Below are positions 52,536-61,175 of a stretch of DNA of 64,000 nucleotides, in pieces. The stretch is from positions 62,001-126,000 of the forward strand of contig JAIUPN010000010.1 in assembly GCA_020160755.1 (NCBI GenBank), written 5' to 3'. Made by a program: the position numbers and the translations under genes. The notes beneath the pieces were generated by a model. The model saw nothing but the letters and a program-made list of their open reading frames with translations, ran no database searches and was not told where the DNA came from. Source of the DNA: Pseudomonadota bacterium. GTDB lineage: Bacteria > Pseudomonadota > Alphaproteobacteria > Sphingomonadales > Sphingomonadaceae. Within the stretch, counting starts at the first letter, position 1; every line of letters starts with the position of its first letter.

Positions 52536-54350
52536 ATGAAAGCCATGATTTCGACGCTGTCGCTTGCCCTGTCGCTCGCGGTGGCAACCCCTGCCTTTGC
52601 GCAGGCGGCCCCCACCGCCGCCGATGCCGACGCCTTCATCGCGTCGGTCGAAAAGGATCTGTTCGACTATACGGTCGAGGCGAGCCAGGTGAACTGGGTC
52701 AACAGCACCTACCTGACCGAAGATACCGACGCGATGGCGTCGCGTATCAACGCCGTCGGCACCGAAAAGTCGGTCAAATATGCGCTCGAAGCCGCCAAAT
52801 ATATGAATGTCGCGGGCCTCAGCGCCGACACGAAGCGCAAGCTCGATATCCTGCGCACCGGGATCGTGCTGCCCGCGCCGACGACGCCGGGCGCCGCGAC
52901 CGAGCTCAACACGATCGCGACCGACCTGCAATCGCAGTACGGCAAGGGGCGCGGCACGCTGGACGGCAAGGAAATCTCGGGCTCGGACATCGAGGCTGCG
53001 ATGGGCGACCTCAAGCACACGCCGGCGCAGTTCGCCGAAATGTGGACGAGCTGGCACGACAAGGTCGGCGCGCCGATGAAGGACGATTATGCGAAGATGG
53101 TCGGCATCGCGAATGCCGGCGCGAAGGAGCTGGGTTTCGCCGACACCGGCGCGATGTGGCGTTCGGGTTATGACATGCCGCCCGAGGAGTTCGCCAAGGT
53201 CACCGAGCAGATCTGGAACGATATGAAGCCGCTCTACATGGCGCTTCACACCTATGTCCGGTCGAAGCTGAACGAGAAATATGGCGACGCGGTGCAGCCC
53301 AAGACCGGGCCGATCCGCGCCGACCTGCTCGGCAATATGTGGGCGCAGGAATGGGGCAATATCTACCCGCTCGTTGCGCCGGCGGGGACGGGCGACCTCG
53401 GCTATGACATCGGCGACCTCCTGACCGAAAAGGGCAAGGGGCCGCTCGACATGGTCAAGGCGGGCGAGAATTTCTACTCGTCGCTCGGCATGGCGCCGCT
53501 GCCCGAAACCTTCTGGAAGCGTAGCCAGTTCCTGAAGCCCGCCGACCGCGAAGTCGTTTGCCACGCGTCGGCGTGGGATATCGACAACAAGGACGACATC
53601 CGCATCAAGATGTGCATCAAGGTGAACGTCGACGACTTCATCACGATCCACCACGAGCTTGGCCACAATTATTATCAGCGCGCCTATAACAAGCAGCCGT
53701 TCCTCTATCTGAACGGCGCGAACGACGGCTTCCACGAAGCGATCGGCGACTTCGTCGCGCTGTCGATCACGCCGCAGTACCTCGTCGACATCGGCCTGCT
53801 CGACAAGGCGAAGGTGCCGAGCGCCGACAAGGATATCGGCCTGCTGCTGCGGCAGGCGATGGACAAGGTCGCCTTCCTGCCCTTCGGCCTGCTCGTCGAC
53901 CGCTGGCGCTGGGGTGTCTTCGACGGCTCGATCCAGCCCGCCGACTACAACAGGAAATGGACCGAGCTGCGCACCCAATATCAGGGCATCGTTCCGCCGG
54001 GCGCGCGGCCGGCGAACGCGTTCGATGCGGGCGCGAAGTTCCACATTCCGGGCAACACGCCCTACACGCGCTATTTCCTCGCGCGCGTGCTGCAGTTCCA
54101 ATTCTATCAGGCGGCGTGCAAGCAGGCGGGCTGGAAGGGGCCGCTCCACCGCTGTTCCTTCTATGGCAACAAGCAGGTCGGTGCGAAGCTGAATGCGATG
54201 CTCGAAATGGGCGCGTCGAAGCCCTGGCCCGACGCACTGCAGGCCTTCACCGGCAGCCGCGAGATGTCGGGCAAGGCGATGGCCGACTATTTCGCGCCGC
54301 TGAAGGCGTGGCTTGACCAGCAGAACAAGGGCAAGCCGCAGGGGTGGTAA
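52536..54350 (+). CDS. M2-family peptidyl-dipeptidase (bacterial ACE-like)
   Basis: A 604-residue zinc dipeptidyl carboxypeptidase related to angiotensin-converting enzyme. Signal peptide MKAMISTLSLALSLAVATPA, cut after AFAQA. Zinc site HHELGHNYY with the third ligand Glu in HEAIGDF; the substrate-binding FHIPGNTPYTRYF is conserved. It is periplasmic and probably trims dipeptides from peptide C-termini. The ATG at 52536 is chosen because the upstream frame would bury the signal. It has its own terminator. Confidence 0.93.
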   Translation: MKAMISTLSLALSLAVATPAFAQAAPTAADADAFIASVEKDLFDYTVEASQVNWVNSTYLTEDTDAMASRINAVGTEKSVKYALEAAKYMNVAGLSADTKRKLDILRTGIVLPAPTTPGAATELNTIATDLQSQYGKGRGTLDGKEISGSDIEAAMGDLKHTPAQFAEMWTSWHDKVGAPMKDDYAKMVGIANAGAKELGFADTGAMWRSGYDMPPEEFAKVTEQIWNDMKPLYMALHTYVRSKLNEKYGDAVQPKTGPIRADLLGNMWAQEWGNIYPLVAPAGTGDLGYDIGDLLTEKGKGPLDMVKAGENFYSSLGMAPLPETFWKRSQFLKPADREVVCHASAWDIDNKDDIRIKMCIKVNVDDFITIHHELGHNYYQRAYNKQPFLYLNGANDGFHEAIGDFVALSITPQYLVDIGLLDKAKVPSADKDIGLLLRQAMDKVAFLPFGLLVDRWRWGVFDGSIQPADYNRKWTELRTQYQGIVPPGARPANAFDAGAKFHIPGNTPYTRYFLARVLQFQFYQAACKQAGWKGPLHRCSFYGNKQVGAKLNAMLEMGASKPWPDALQAFTGSREMSGKAMADYFAPLKAWLDQQNKGKPQGW

Positions 54351-54372
54351 GCCATAACATCGACAAATGCGC

Positions 54373-54405
54373 ATGGCCGGGAGGGAAACTTCCCGGCCAT
54401 TTTCA
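54373..54405. terminator. Terminator after the M2 peptidase gene
   Basis: ATGGCCGGGA and TCCCGGCCAT form a perfect 10-bp stem followed by TTTTC-like sequence on the plus strand, 22 nt past the M2 stop and touching the convergent ArsR stop. On the opposite strand the AAAATG lead is weak. Confidence 0.7.
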
Positions 54406-54729
54406 TTTGGCTTCGACTGCCTGCTTGAAGCGCGCGAGCTTCGCAGCTGCCGCGGCGGCGTGCGGGCCGATCCAGCGATCATGGATATCCTGAATCGGCA
54501 CCGCGTCGAGATGGTTCCAGCGCTCGCGGCCGCGGCGCTCGGCGATCACCAGCCCCGCATCCTCCAGCACCTTCAGATGCTGCATCACCGTACAGCGGTC
54601 GATGTCGGGGAAATGTTCGCACAGCGCTCCGGTGGTGAGCGGTTGATCCTTCAGATCATCGAGGATCTGGCGCCGGATGTGCGACGCCAGTGCCTTGAAA
54701 ACGCGGTCATATTCTTCGTGGATTGACAT
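54403..54729 (-). CDS. ArsR-family winged-helix regulator
   Basis: A 108-residue regulator. RVFKALASHIRRQILDDLKD opens the fold, and RCTVMQHLKVLEDAGLV is the recognition helix; RRGRERWNHLD is the wing. No metal-binding Cys pair of classical ArsR sensors is present. Divergent from an SRPBCC gene, a common pairing in which the regulator controls an AHSA1-like protein. The start codon lies inside a 20-bp palindrome. Confidence 0.9.
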   Translation of the reverse strand: MSIHEEYDRVFKALASHIRRQILDDLKDQPLTTGALCEHFPDIDRCTVMQHLKVLEDAGLVIAERRGRERWNHLDAVPIQDIHDRWIGPHAAAAAAKLARFKQAVEAK

Positions 54730-54747
54730 GTTATAAATTTATAACAT
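54728..54747. promoter_or_regulatory. Perfect 20-bp palindrome, likely ArsR operator
   Basis: ATGTTATAAATTTATAACAT is a perfect AT-rich palindrome covering the start codon of the ArsR gene and lying 31 bp before the SRPBCC start. It is long and central, so it suits a dimeric winged-helix repressor acting on both divergent genes. Confidence 0.75.
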
Positions 54748-54778
54748 AAAATCCTCCCGACTCAAGCGGAGAATGGTC

Positions 54779-55261
54779 ATGGAATTGAAATTCAGGGTCG
54801 CGGCGCGGATTGCGAAGCCGGTGCACGAGGTGTTCGAGGCGGTCGCCGACCCCGAGAAGCTGTCGAACTATTTCACGACCGGCGGTGCCGAAGGGCGGCT
54901 GGAGGCCGGCGCGACGGTGACGTGGGACTTCGCCGATTTCCCGGGCGCATTTCCGGTCTGGGTGATCGAAGTGGTCGAGGATGAGAAGATCGTCCTCGAA
55001 TGGCAGGCGAGCGAGGGCGAGGCGCCCAATGTCGAGGGCGGCGAGCTGAAGGATGCCGACTATCGCACGCGTGTGACGATGAATTTCAAGGGCCTCGACG
55101 ACGGGCGCACGCTTGTGGAGATTGCCGAGGAGGGGTGGCGCGAAAATCAGGGCGCGCTCGGCGCATCCTACGGCAATTGTCAGGGCTGGTCGCAGATGCT
55201 CTGCGCGCTGAAGGCATGGATCGAGCATGGGATCAACCTGCGCGAGGGCATGTATAAATAG
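54779..55261 (+). CDS. SRPBCC (AHSA1/START-like) domain protein
   Basis: A 160-residue soluble protein with the helix-grip fold: ARIAKPVHEVFEAVADPEKL, TWDFADFPGAFPV, WRENQGALGASYGNCQGWSQML. These bind hydrophobic small molecules or unfolded clients; no ligand can be assigned. The ATG at 54779 lies 7 nt after GGAG; the ATG at 54773 is too close to it. Partner of the divergent ArsR gene. Confidence 0.87.
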   Translation: MELKFRVAARIAKPVHEVFEAVADPEKLSNYFTTGGAEGRLEAGATVTWDFADFPGAFPVWVIEVVEDEKIVLEWQASEGEAPNVEGGELKDADYRTRVTMNFKGLDDGRTLVEIAEEGWRENQGALGASYGNCQGWSQMLCALKAWIEHGINLREGMYK

Positions 55262-55268
55262 GGCTGCT

Positions 55269-55715
55269 TCATTCCGGATATTCGAAGCGCAGCGGGCGCG
55301 AGCCGATCGGGGCGCCGGTGTTGGTGTCGATCACGACCGGGCGAACGGCTTCGCCCGTTTCGGCGTCGAGGTGGCGGGCGAGCGCGCCGCCGCCATTATA
55401 TTTCCGTCCCCACGCACCGATCGCCATCAGGATCGGAAGGAAATCGCGGCCCGCGTCGGTCAGCAGATATTCGTCGCGCGGCGGGCGCTGGCTGTAGCGC
55501 CGCTTCTCGATCAATCCCCCGTCGGAAAGCGCCGACAGGCGACGCGCCAATATGTTCGGCGCGATGCCGAGGCTGGTGCGAAGCTGCTCATAGCGGGTCA
55601 GCCCGCGCTCGATATCGCGCAGCACGAGCATGCTCCAGCGATCGCCGACGCGCATCAGCCCGCGGTCGACGGGACAGGTGCCCAGATTATTTTCATCGCC
55701 AGTCATTGAAGTCAT
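55269..55715 (-). CDS. HxlR-family transcriptional regulator
   Basis: A 148-residue regulator. CPVDRGLMRVGDRWSMLVLR, then RYEQLRTSLGIAPNILARRLSAL, the HxlR winged-helix core with the conserved DRGL/Cys14 segment. The Cys near 14 may be a redox switch as in other HxlR members, though this is unproven here. Divergent from an SDR enzyme with a dyad in the 64-bp gap. The start may be ATG 55715 or 55706. Confidence 0.88.
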   Translation of the reverse strand: MTSMTGDENNLGTCPVDRGLMRVGDRWSMLVLRDIERGLTRYEQLRTSLGIAPNILARRLSALSDGGLIEKRRYSQRPPRDEYLLTDAGRDFLPILMAIGAWGRKYNGGGALARHLDAETGEAVRPVVIDTNTGAPIGSRPLRFEYPE

Positions 55716-55723
55716 ATGGGGCA

Positions 55724-55746
55724 GTCACTATCATTTTGCAAGTGAC
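55724..55746. promoter_or_regulatory. Dyad GTCACT-N11-AGTGAC, likely HxlR operator
   Basis: GTCACT at 55724-55729 and AGTGAC at 55741-55746 form a 6-bp inverted repeat with an 11-nt spacer, between the divergent HxlR and SDR genes. A dimeric winged-helix regulator would fit. Confidence 0.55.
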
Positions 55747-55779
55747 CCGATGGAGGGCCGCCTGCAAAGGAGAATGACA

Positions 55780-56583
55780 ATGACGATTCCCAATGGAACG
55801 GCCCTGATCACGGGTGCCTCGACCGGCCTTGGCGCCGTTTACGCCGACCGCCTCGCGAAGCGCGGACACGATTTGATCCTTGTCGCGCGCAACGGCGCGC
55901 AGATGGAAGAACTGGCTGCAAAGCTGCGCGCGGAGCACAGCGTAGCGGTCGACGTGATCGCCGCCGACCTGACCAAGAGCGACGATGTGACGCGCATCGA
56001 GCAAAGACTGATCGACGATGCGGCGATCGCGCTGTTCGTCAACAACGCCGGCATGTCGCTGAACGGCGGCACGCTGGAGAATAGCGCGGCCGAGATCGAG
56101 ACGATCATCGCGCTCAACATCACCGCCGCGGCGCGGCTCGCGGTCGCGGCCGGCAAGGCGTTCGGTGCGCGCGGCAAGGGGGCGATCGTCAATATCGCCT
56201 CGGTCCTCGCGCTCGCCCCCGAAACCTTCGAGGGCGTCTACAGCGGGTCGAAGGCGTTCCTGCTCAACCTCAGCCTGTCGCTCGCCAACAGCCTCCGCGA
56301 ACGACAGGTGCATGTTCAGGCGGTGCTGCCCGGCGCCACGCGCACCGAAATCTGGGAGCGCTCGGGCAAGGACGTCGACGCCTTTCCGGCGGATATGCTC
56401 ATGGATGCCGGCGACCTTGTCGATGCCGCGCTGCTCGGCCTCGACCGCGGCGAGGAGGTCACGATCCCGCCGCTTGCCGACGAAGGCCAGTGGGAGGCCT
56501 ATCACGCGGCGCGGCTTGCGATGGGTCCGGGACTGTCGCGGCGCGATGTGGGCGAACGCTATCGGGCGACCGCAGCCGTTTGA
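55780..56583 (+). CDS. Short-chain dehydrogenase/reductase
   Basis: A 267-residue NAD(P) oxidoreductase of classical SDR type: TGASTGLG cofactor loop, NNAG, catalytic Ser in IASVLAL, and YxxxK in YSGSKAF. It lies divergent from the HxlR gene, whose likely operator is in between, so it is probably repressed or activated by it. The ATG at 55780 is 7 nt after AAGGAG. Substrate unknown. Confidence 0.88.
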   Translation: MTIPNGTALITGASTGLGAVYADRLAKRGHDLILVARNGAQMEELAAKLRAEHSVAVDVIAADLTKSDDVTRIEQRLIDDAAIALFVNNAGMSLNGGTLENSAAEIETIIALNITAAARLAVAAGKAFGARGKGAIVNIASVLALAPETFEGVYSGSKAFLLNLSLSLANSLRERQVHVQAVLPGATRTEIWERSGKDVDAFPADMLMDAGDLVDAALLGLDRGEEVTIPPLADEGQWEAYHAARLAMGPGLSRRDVGERYRATAAV

Positions 56584-56605
56584 AGGCTGTTCCCGGCGCG
56601 GGCGG

Positions 56606-57379
56606 CTATGCGTTCCGCGCCATCAGCCCGCCATCGACCGGGATGATCGCGCCGGTGATATAGCTTGCAGCGGGGAGAACGAGGCTGAGCGTCACATGCG
56701 CGACTTCCTCGGGCTCGCCATAGCGACGAAGCGCGGTGCGGCGCCGCGCGAACACCGCCTTGTCTTCCTCGGCGACCTTGTCGGTCATGCCGGTGCGGAT
56801 CGGGCCGGGGCAGATGCAGTTGACCGTGATGCCGTCCCTGCCAAGGTCGACCGCTAGGCCCCGGGTCAGTCCGACCACGCCCGATTTCGCGGCGACATAG
56901 GGCGTATCGCCGGGGGTCGCACCCAGACCCTCGGTCGAGGCGATGTTGACGATACGCGCGGCGTCGCTCTGGCGCAGGAAGGGCAGCGCGGCACGCACCA
57001 TGCGCTGGTGCGCGGTGAGCATCACGGCGATCGCGCGGTGCCAGATCGCTTCATATTCGTCTTCGGCGTCGAGCGGGGCGAAGCTGGAGACGCCGGCGTT
57101 GTTGATCAGGATGTCGATGCCGCCGAAATGCGCGGCGATGTCGGCGACGGTGCGTTTGATCGCCGCGCTGTCGGCGACATCGAGCGCGAAGGCTCTGGCG
57201 TTCGGGCCGGCTTCGGCGGCGACGGCCTCGCACGCGGCGAGGTCGAGATCGGTGACCGCGACCTTCGCGCCTTCGCTTGCGAGGAGCAGCGCGGTCGCGC
57301 GGCCCATGCCGCTCGCCGCACCGGTGACGATCGCGACGCGCCCCGCGACCGATCGCGAAAGCAACGCCGCGCCGCTCAA
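56606..57379 (-). CDS. Short-chain dehydrogenase/reductase
   Basis: A 257-residue SDR: VTGAASGMGRAT cofactor loop, Asp-rich VTDLDLA (NAD preference), INNAGV, Ser in VNIAST, YVAAK, and the C-terminal ITGAIIPVDGG. Often annotated as 3-oxoacyl reductase-like, but the real substrate is unclear. The start is taken as TTG at 57379, overlapping the amn stop (TTGA), since the frame is open farther but unlike the family there. Confidence 0.82.
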   Translation of the reverse strand: MSGAALLSRSVAGRVAIVTGAASGMGRATALLLASEGAKVAVTDLDLAACEAVAAEAGPNARAFALDVADSAAIKRTVADIAAHFGGIDILINNAGVSSFAPLDAEDEYEAIWHRAIAVMLTAHQRMVRAALPFLRQSDAARIVNIASTEGLGATPGDTPYVAAKSGVVGLTRGLAVDLGRDGITVNCICPGPIRTGMTDKVAEEDKAVFARRRTALRRYGEPEEVAHVTLSLVLPAASYITGAIIPVDGGLMARNA

Positions 57380-58857
57380 CGGAACGGCGGCTCGTTGAAC
57401 GCGCGGAGTTTGCGGCTGTGGAGCTTGGCGCCCTCGTCGCGCATCGTCTCGCACGCGCGAATACCGATCTGGAGGTGCGCGGCGATCGCCTCCTCGTAGA
57501 AGCGGTTCGCCTGTCCGGGCAGCTTGAGCTCGCCGTGGAGCGGCTTGTCGCTGACGCAGAGCAAGGTGCCATAGGGGACGCGGAAGCGATACCCCTGTGC
57601 GGCGATGGTCGCCGATTCCATATCGATGCCGATCGCGCGCGATTGCGAAAAGCGCAGCGCGCTGTCGGTGTAGCGCAGTTCCCAGTTGCGGTCGTCGGTG
57701 GTGACGACGGTGCCGGTGCGCATCCGTTTCTTGAGGTCGGCGCCGCTGGTGCCCGAAACCGATTCCGCTGCCATGGCGAGTGCGACCTGCACTTCGGCGA
57801 TCGGCGGGATCGGGATTTCGGGCGGCAGGACGCTGTCGAGAATATGATCGTCGCGGAGATAGGCGTGCGCGAGCACATAATCGCCGATGCGCTGGCTGGG
57901 GCGCAGCCCGCCGCAGTGGCCGATCATCAGCCAGGCCTCGGGACGCAGTACCGCGAGATGGTCGCAGATCGTCTTGGCGTTCGACGGGCCGACGCCGATG
58001 TTGACGAGGGTGATGCCGCCGCCATCGGGGGCGATGAGGTGGTAGGCGGGCATCTGGTGCCGTCGCCAGGCGCTGTCGGCAACGAGCGCGCTCGCGTTGA
58101 CGCCCGGCTGGTCGACATAGAGGCCCGCGGCACCCGCGAGCGCGGTGTAGCGACCCTGGCCGACCTGCGCGCCCGCCCAGGCGACGAATTCGTCGACATA
58201 GCGATGATAGTTGGTGAAGAGGATGTAACGCTGGAAATGCTCGGGCGCGGTGCCGGTATAGTGGCGGAGGCGCGCGAGGCTGAAGTCGGTGCGCAGCGCG
58301 TCGAACAGCGCGAGCGGCTGGTCCGCGGCCGGGTCGGCGCCGAACAGGCCGTCGGCAAGCTCGTCGCCGATGTCGGCGAGTTCGGTCGTCGGGAAATGGC
58401 GCGCGAGTTCGAGCGGGGTGACCCCGCCCATGTCCGAGCCGTCGCTGGCGTCGAGCACATAGGGGAAGGGGATTTGCTGACCGGTGCGCGTCACTTCGAG
58501 TGTGACGTCATAGTGGCGCGCGAGCAGGGTGAGCTGGTCGCGCAGATACTCGGCGAACAGGTCGGGGCGCGTCACCGTGGTGACGAAGGTGCCCGCGCGC
58601 TCGAACTGGCCGAAGGCGAGGTTGTGCGCGGTCTGGCCCTCGCGCTGCTCGCCCGTGGTGGTCAGGCGGATCGCCGGATAATCGAACAGGCCGGTCGCCG
58701 CGGCGTCGGCCGGCGGCAGCGTGCGGTCGCGGACATAGGCGGCGATGGCCGATTTGAGGTTGGAGACCGACGTGCGGAAGCGCGTTTGAAGTTCGGCGAT
58801 GATGTCGTCGACGAGCGCGGTGGGGTCGGTGGTTTCTTGCGATGAGCTGGATATCAT
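57376..58857 (-). CDS. amn: AMP nucleosidase
   Basis: A 493-residue enzyme splitting AMP into adenine and ribose 5-phosphate. An N-terminal AMP nucleosidase-specific domain (about 1-180), then a nucleoside-phosphorylase-like C-terminal domain with LVNIGVGPSNAKTICDHL, WLMIGHCGGLR and GIDMESATIAAQGY. Near E. coli Amn in length. The ATG at 58857 is chosen; upstream codons are unlike the family. Confidence 0.94.
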   Translation of the reverse strand: MISSSSQETTDPTALVDDIIAELQTRFRTSVSNLKSAIAAYVRDRTLPPADAAATGLFDYPAIRLTTTGEQREGQTAHNLAFGQFERAGTFVTTVTRPDLFAEYLRDQLTLLARHYDVTLEVTRTGQQIPFPYVLDASDGSDMGGVTPLELARHFPTTELADIGDELADGLFGADPAADQPLALFDALRTDFSLARLRHYTGTAPEHFQRYILFTNYHRYVDEFVAWAGAQVGQGRYTALAGAAGLYVDQPGVNASALVADSAWRRHQMPAYHLIAPDGGGITLVNIGVGPSNAKTICDHLAVLRPEAWLMIGHCGGLRPSQRIGDYVLAHAYLRDDHILDSVLPPEIPIPPIAEVQVALAMAAESVSGTSGADLKKRMRTGTVVTTDDRNWELRYTDSALRFSQSRAIGIDMESATIAAQGYRFRVPYGTLLCVSDKPLHGELKLPGQANRFYEEAIAAHLQIGIRACETMRDEGAKLHSRKLRAFNEPPFR

Positions 58858-58886
58858 CGCGGTGGTGTTGCACGAAAATATGACAA

Positions 58887-58921
58887 AAGGGAAGAGGGGC
58901 GACCCACGTAGAGCCGCCCCT
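58887..58921 (-). terminator. Terminator of the peroxiredoxin gene
   Basis: AGGGGCG and CGCCCCT form a 7-bp stem between the peroxiredoxin stop and the amn start, followed on the minus strand by CTTCCCTTTTGTC, about 8 nt past the stop. Confidence 0.6.
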
Positions 58922-58928
58922 GACTTCC

Positions 58929-59411
58929 TTACAGCTGTTCGAGCATATGGTCGGCGCTGGACACCTTGAATTCGCCGGGCGCTTCGACGTTGAGCTGTTC
59001 GACGACGCCGTCGTTGACGATCATCGAGAAACGCTGGCCGCGCTTGCCCATGCCGAACGCCTTGCCGTCCATGGTCAGGCCGACCGCCTCGGCGAAATCG
59101 CCATTGCCGTCGGCGAGCATCGTCACCGCGCCGCCGGCATTCGCATTCTTGCCCCACGCGCCCATGACGAAGGCGTCGTTGACCGCGGTGCAGACGATTT
59201 CGTCGACGCCCTTGGCCTTCAGCTCTTCGGCCTTGTCGACGAAGCCCGGCAGGTGCTTGGCCGAGCAGGTCGGGGTGAACGCACCGGGAACCGAAAAGAG
59301 CGCGACCTTGCGGCCTTTGAAATAATCGGCGGTGCTGACCTGTTCGGGGCCGTTTTCGGTGACCTTTACGAAGGTCGCGTCGGGGAGCTTGTCTCCGGTC
59401 TGGATCGTCAT
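58929..59411 (-). CDS. Peroxiredoxin (Prx5-type)
   Basis: A 160-residue thiol peroxidase. The peroxidatic Cys is in GAFTPTCSAKHLPGF (about 49); the second Cys, in IVCTAVND, is not in the position of the classical resolving residue, so a one-Cys (glutaredoxin- or thioredoxin-reduced) mechanism is likely. The ATG at 59411 follows AAGGA at a suitable distance (an ATG at 59420 is too close). Upstream lies about 280 bp with no recognised gene, rich in low-GC stretches. Confidence 0.92.
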   Translation of the reverse strand: MTIQTGDKLPDATFVKVTENGPEQVSTADYFKGRKVALFSVPGAFTPTCSAKHLPGFVDKAEELKAKGVDEIVCTAVNDAFVMGAWGKNANAGGAVTMLADGNGDFAEAVGLTMDGKAFGMGKRGQRFSMIVNDGVVEQLNVEAPGEFKVSSADHMLEQL

Positions 59412-59691
59412 GGTCGGCATCCTTTTTGTTGAGGGGATTGAGGTGGCGGTGACATTGGGTGGACCGGCGCGGGAGTCAAGGAGGGCAATGGACGCGAAGA
59501 GGATTTCGGCGGGGCGGCGGCTACCGATCAAATCGGCCGTTTGTCGAAGCTCGTAATGCACCCGATAGGGGGCAATGACGGTAGGAGCCTGATTTTCGCC
59601 ATGTCCTCTGTTTCTTAATATAGCTCAGCTATTCCGGTCTGATATCCTCGGCCGACGGAGGCTCTCTGTTTTTAGGATTCAGGAAAATAGC

Positions 59692-60342
59692 ATGAGCGAG
59701 TCCCCGGCATTATGCGGCCAGAATAGTCCTCGTGGTCCAATACAATCAAAGCGGAAGTGGCCGATTGACATAGTGGCTCTGGCCATAGTTACGGGACATT
59801 TCTGGGCGATCACGCTTGCATGGTATCTTTTCGATCTCGATCACCTTCTGGATCCACCGATCCATTCTGAATCCGACGCCTGGCTGCTCGCGCTGAGCGG
59901 AATCATTCTACTATATTTCATGTTGGTAGCTATCGTGTCGGCTTGGGGCTTCGTCCTGGGTATTTCTACATGCCTGCTGGTCGTGAATTTGCTCTTGCGT
60001 CATTACCGGGCCCTCCATCGCTGGTTGATCGCATGTGCCGTGACGGCGGTACTTTTCACCGCTCTCAGTCACTATGGGGTGATGCGATATGGTATTCAGG
60101 CCGACGAGGCCTCGATCCGGGCTGCGCCCGCCATTGCAACCCAAACGCCTACTCTGCGCGATTTTGATCCGGGCCTTCCGCCCGTCCCGCTGAACGAATT
60201 GAGCGAGGAAGAAGTCATGCAGGCTTTCGCAAAAGCTGCGGATGCCAAGTGTGCCGCGCCAAAAGATCCGGCTTTGATTGATGCTTGCGCCAGACGACAG
60301 GAGGCGGATCAATGGCAGGCGGAGACTGACAGGGCTCGCTGA
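59692..60342 (+). CDS. Hypothetical membrane protein in a lower-GC block
   Basis: A 216-residue protein. About four hydrophobic helices (about 25-45, 63-83, 85-105, 112-132) and a C-terminal polar domain (about 140-216) with three cysteines in KCAAPKD...DAC. Its codons are visibly less G+C-rich than neighbours, suggesting recent arrival or a slower-evolving orphan. No family is recognised. AGGAAAATAGC is the ribosome region. Its flanks (59412-59691 and 60343-60556) show no gene. Confidence 0.68.
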   Translation: MSESPALCGQNSPRGPIQSKRKWPIDIVALAIVTGHFWAITLAWYLFDLDHLLDPPIHSESDAWLLALSGIILLYFMLVAIVSAWGFVLGISTCLLVVNLLLRHYRALHRWLIACAVTAVLFTALSHYGVMRYGIQADEASIRAAPAIATQTPTLRDFDPGLPPVPLNELSEEEVMQAFAKAADAKCAAPKDPALIDACARRQEADQWQAETDRAR

Positions 60343-60556
60343 GCGTCACCCTGTCTGTCGGGATTGCTGTCGGATTGGAAAATGTCTGAAAATGCGCGTT
60401 GATGGGTTTCCCGTCGCCCGTAGAATATTTCTGTCCGATCGTACCTTCCCGTAACCTGCCCGACTGCTTGCCGTCGCCAAGCCGGCATACGCCCGACGGA
60501 CGGAGGTCCGTCCAAAGAGACTGGACCGCATCGGTCCGGCGCGGCATGATGGTGCG

Positions 60557-61120
60557 ATGAACACAGACCCCACCTGGTTCACCGGTCAGCTGCTGCTTGC
60601 GCTGCCCGGAATCGGCGACCCCCGCTTCGAGCATTCGGTGATCGCGATGATCAGCCATGACGAAGAGGGCGCGATGGGGATCGGCGTCGGCGATCCGATC
60701 GACGGGATGACGGTCGGCGCGGTGCTCGACCAGCTCGAAATCGAACATGATGTGCCGCTCGACCAGCCGGTGTTCCTTGGCGGGCCGGTCGAACCGTCGC
60801 GGGGCTTCGTTCTCCACAGCCTCGACTGGGGCGGGCACGAGGCGGTGCAGGTGGGCGATCGCTGGATGGTGTCGAGCTCGCACGACATATTGCGTGCGAT
60901 CGGCGAAGGGCGCGGCCCGTCGCGCTGGCTGGTCGCGCTCGGCTATGCGGGATGGTCGCCGGGGCAACTTGAAGGCGAAATGGTGCGCCACGGCTGGCAC
61001 GTCACGCCGGGCAGCGACGGCCTGTTATTCGAAACGCCGCCCGCCGAAAGGTGGCAGGCGGCGTTTGCCGAAGCGGGAGTGGACGCCCGCTTGCTGACAA
61101 CCGAAGGCGGCGAGGCTTAG
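60557..61120 (+). CDS. YqgE/AlgH family protein
   Basis: A 187-residue protein of UPF0301: WFTGQLLLALPGIGDPRF, VFLGGPVEPSRGFVLH and LGYAGWSPGQLEGEM are diagnostic. AlgH was named for effects on alginate production in Pseudomonas, but the biochemical role is unknown. Two short hairpins precede it (near 60490-60515 and 60524-60538). The ATG at 60557 follows a GCATGATGGTGCG stretch without a strong ribosome site. Confidence 0.9.
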   Translation: MNTDPTWFTGQLLLALPGIGDPRFEHSVIAMISHDEEGAMGIGVGDPIDGMTVGAVLDQLEIEHDVPLDQPVFLGGPVEPSRGFVLHSLDWGGHEAVQVGDRWMVSSSHDILRAIGEGRGPSRWLVALGYAGWSPGQLEGEMVRHGWHVTPGSDGLLFETPPAERWQAAFAEAGVDARLLTTEGGEA

Positions 61121-61147
61121 TTTCCCATTTCAGCTTTGCTCAAACGC

Positions 61148-61175
61148 GCGGCACCGGCCCGGTGCCGCATTAATT
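61148..61175 (+). terminator. Hairpin terminator between convergent genes
   Basis: GCGGCACC and GGTGCCGC pair (8 bp, 5-nt loop), followed on the plus strand by ATTAATTC. It lies 28 nt past the YqgE stop, at the end of the convergent TPR-like gene. Confidence 0.5.
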
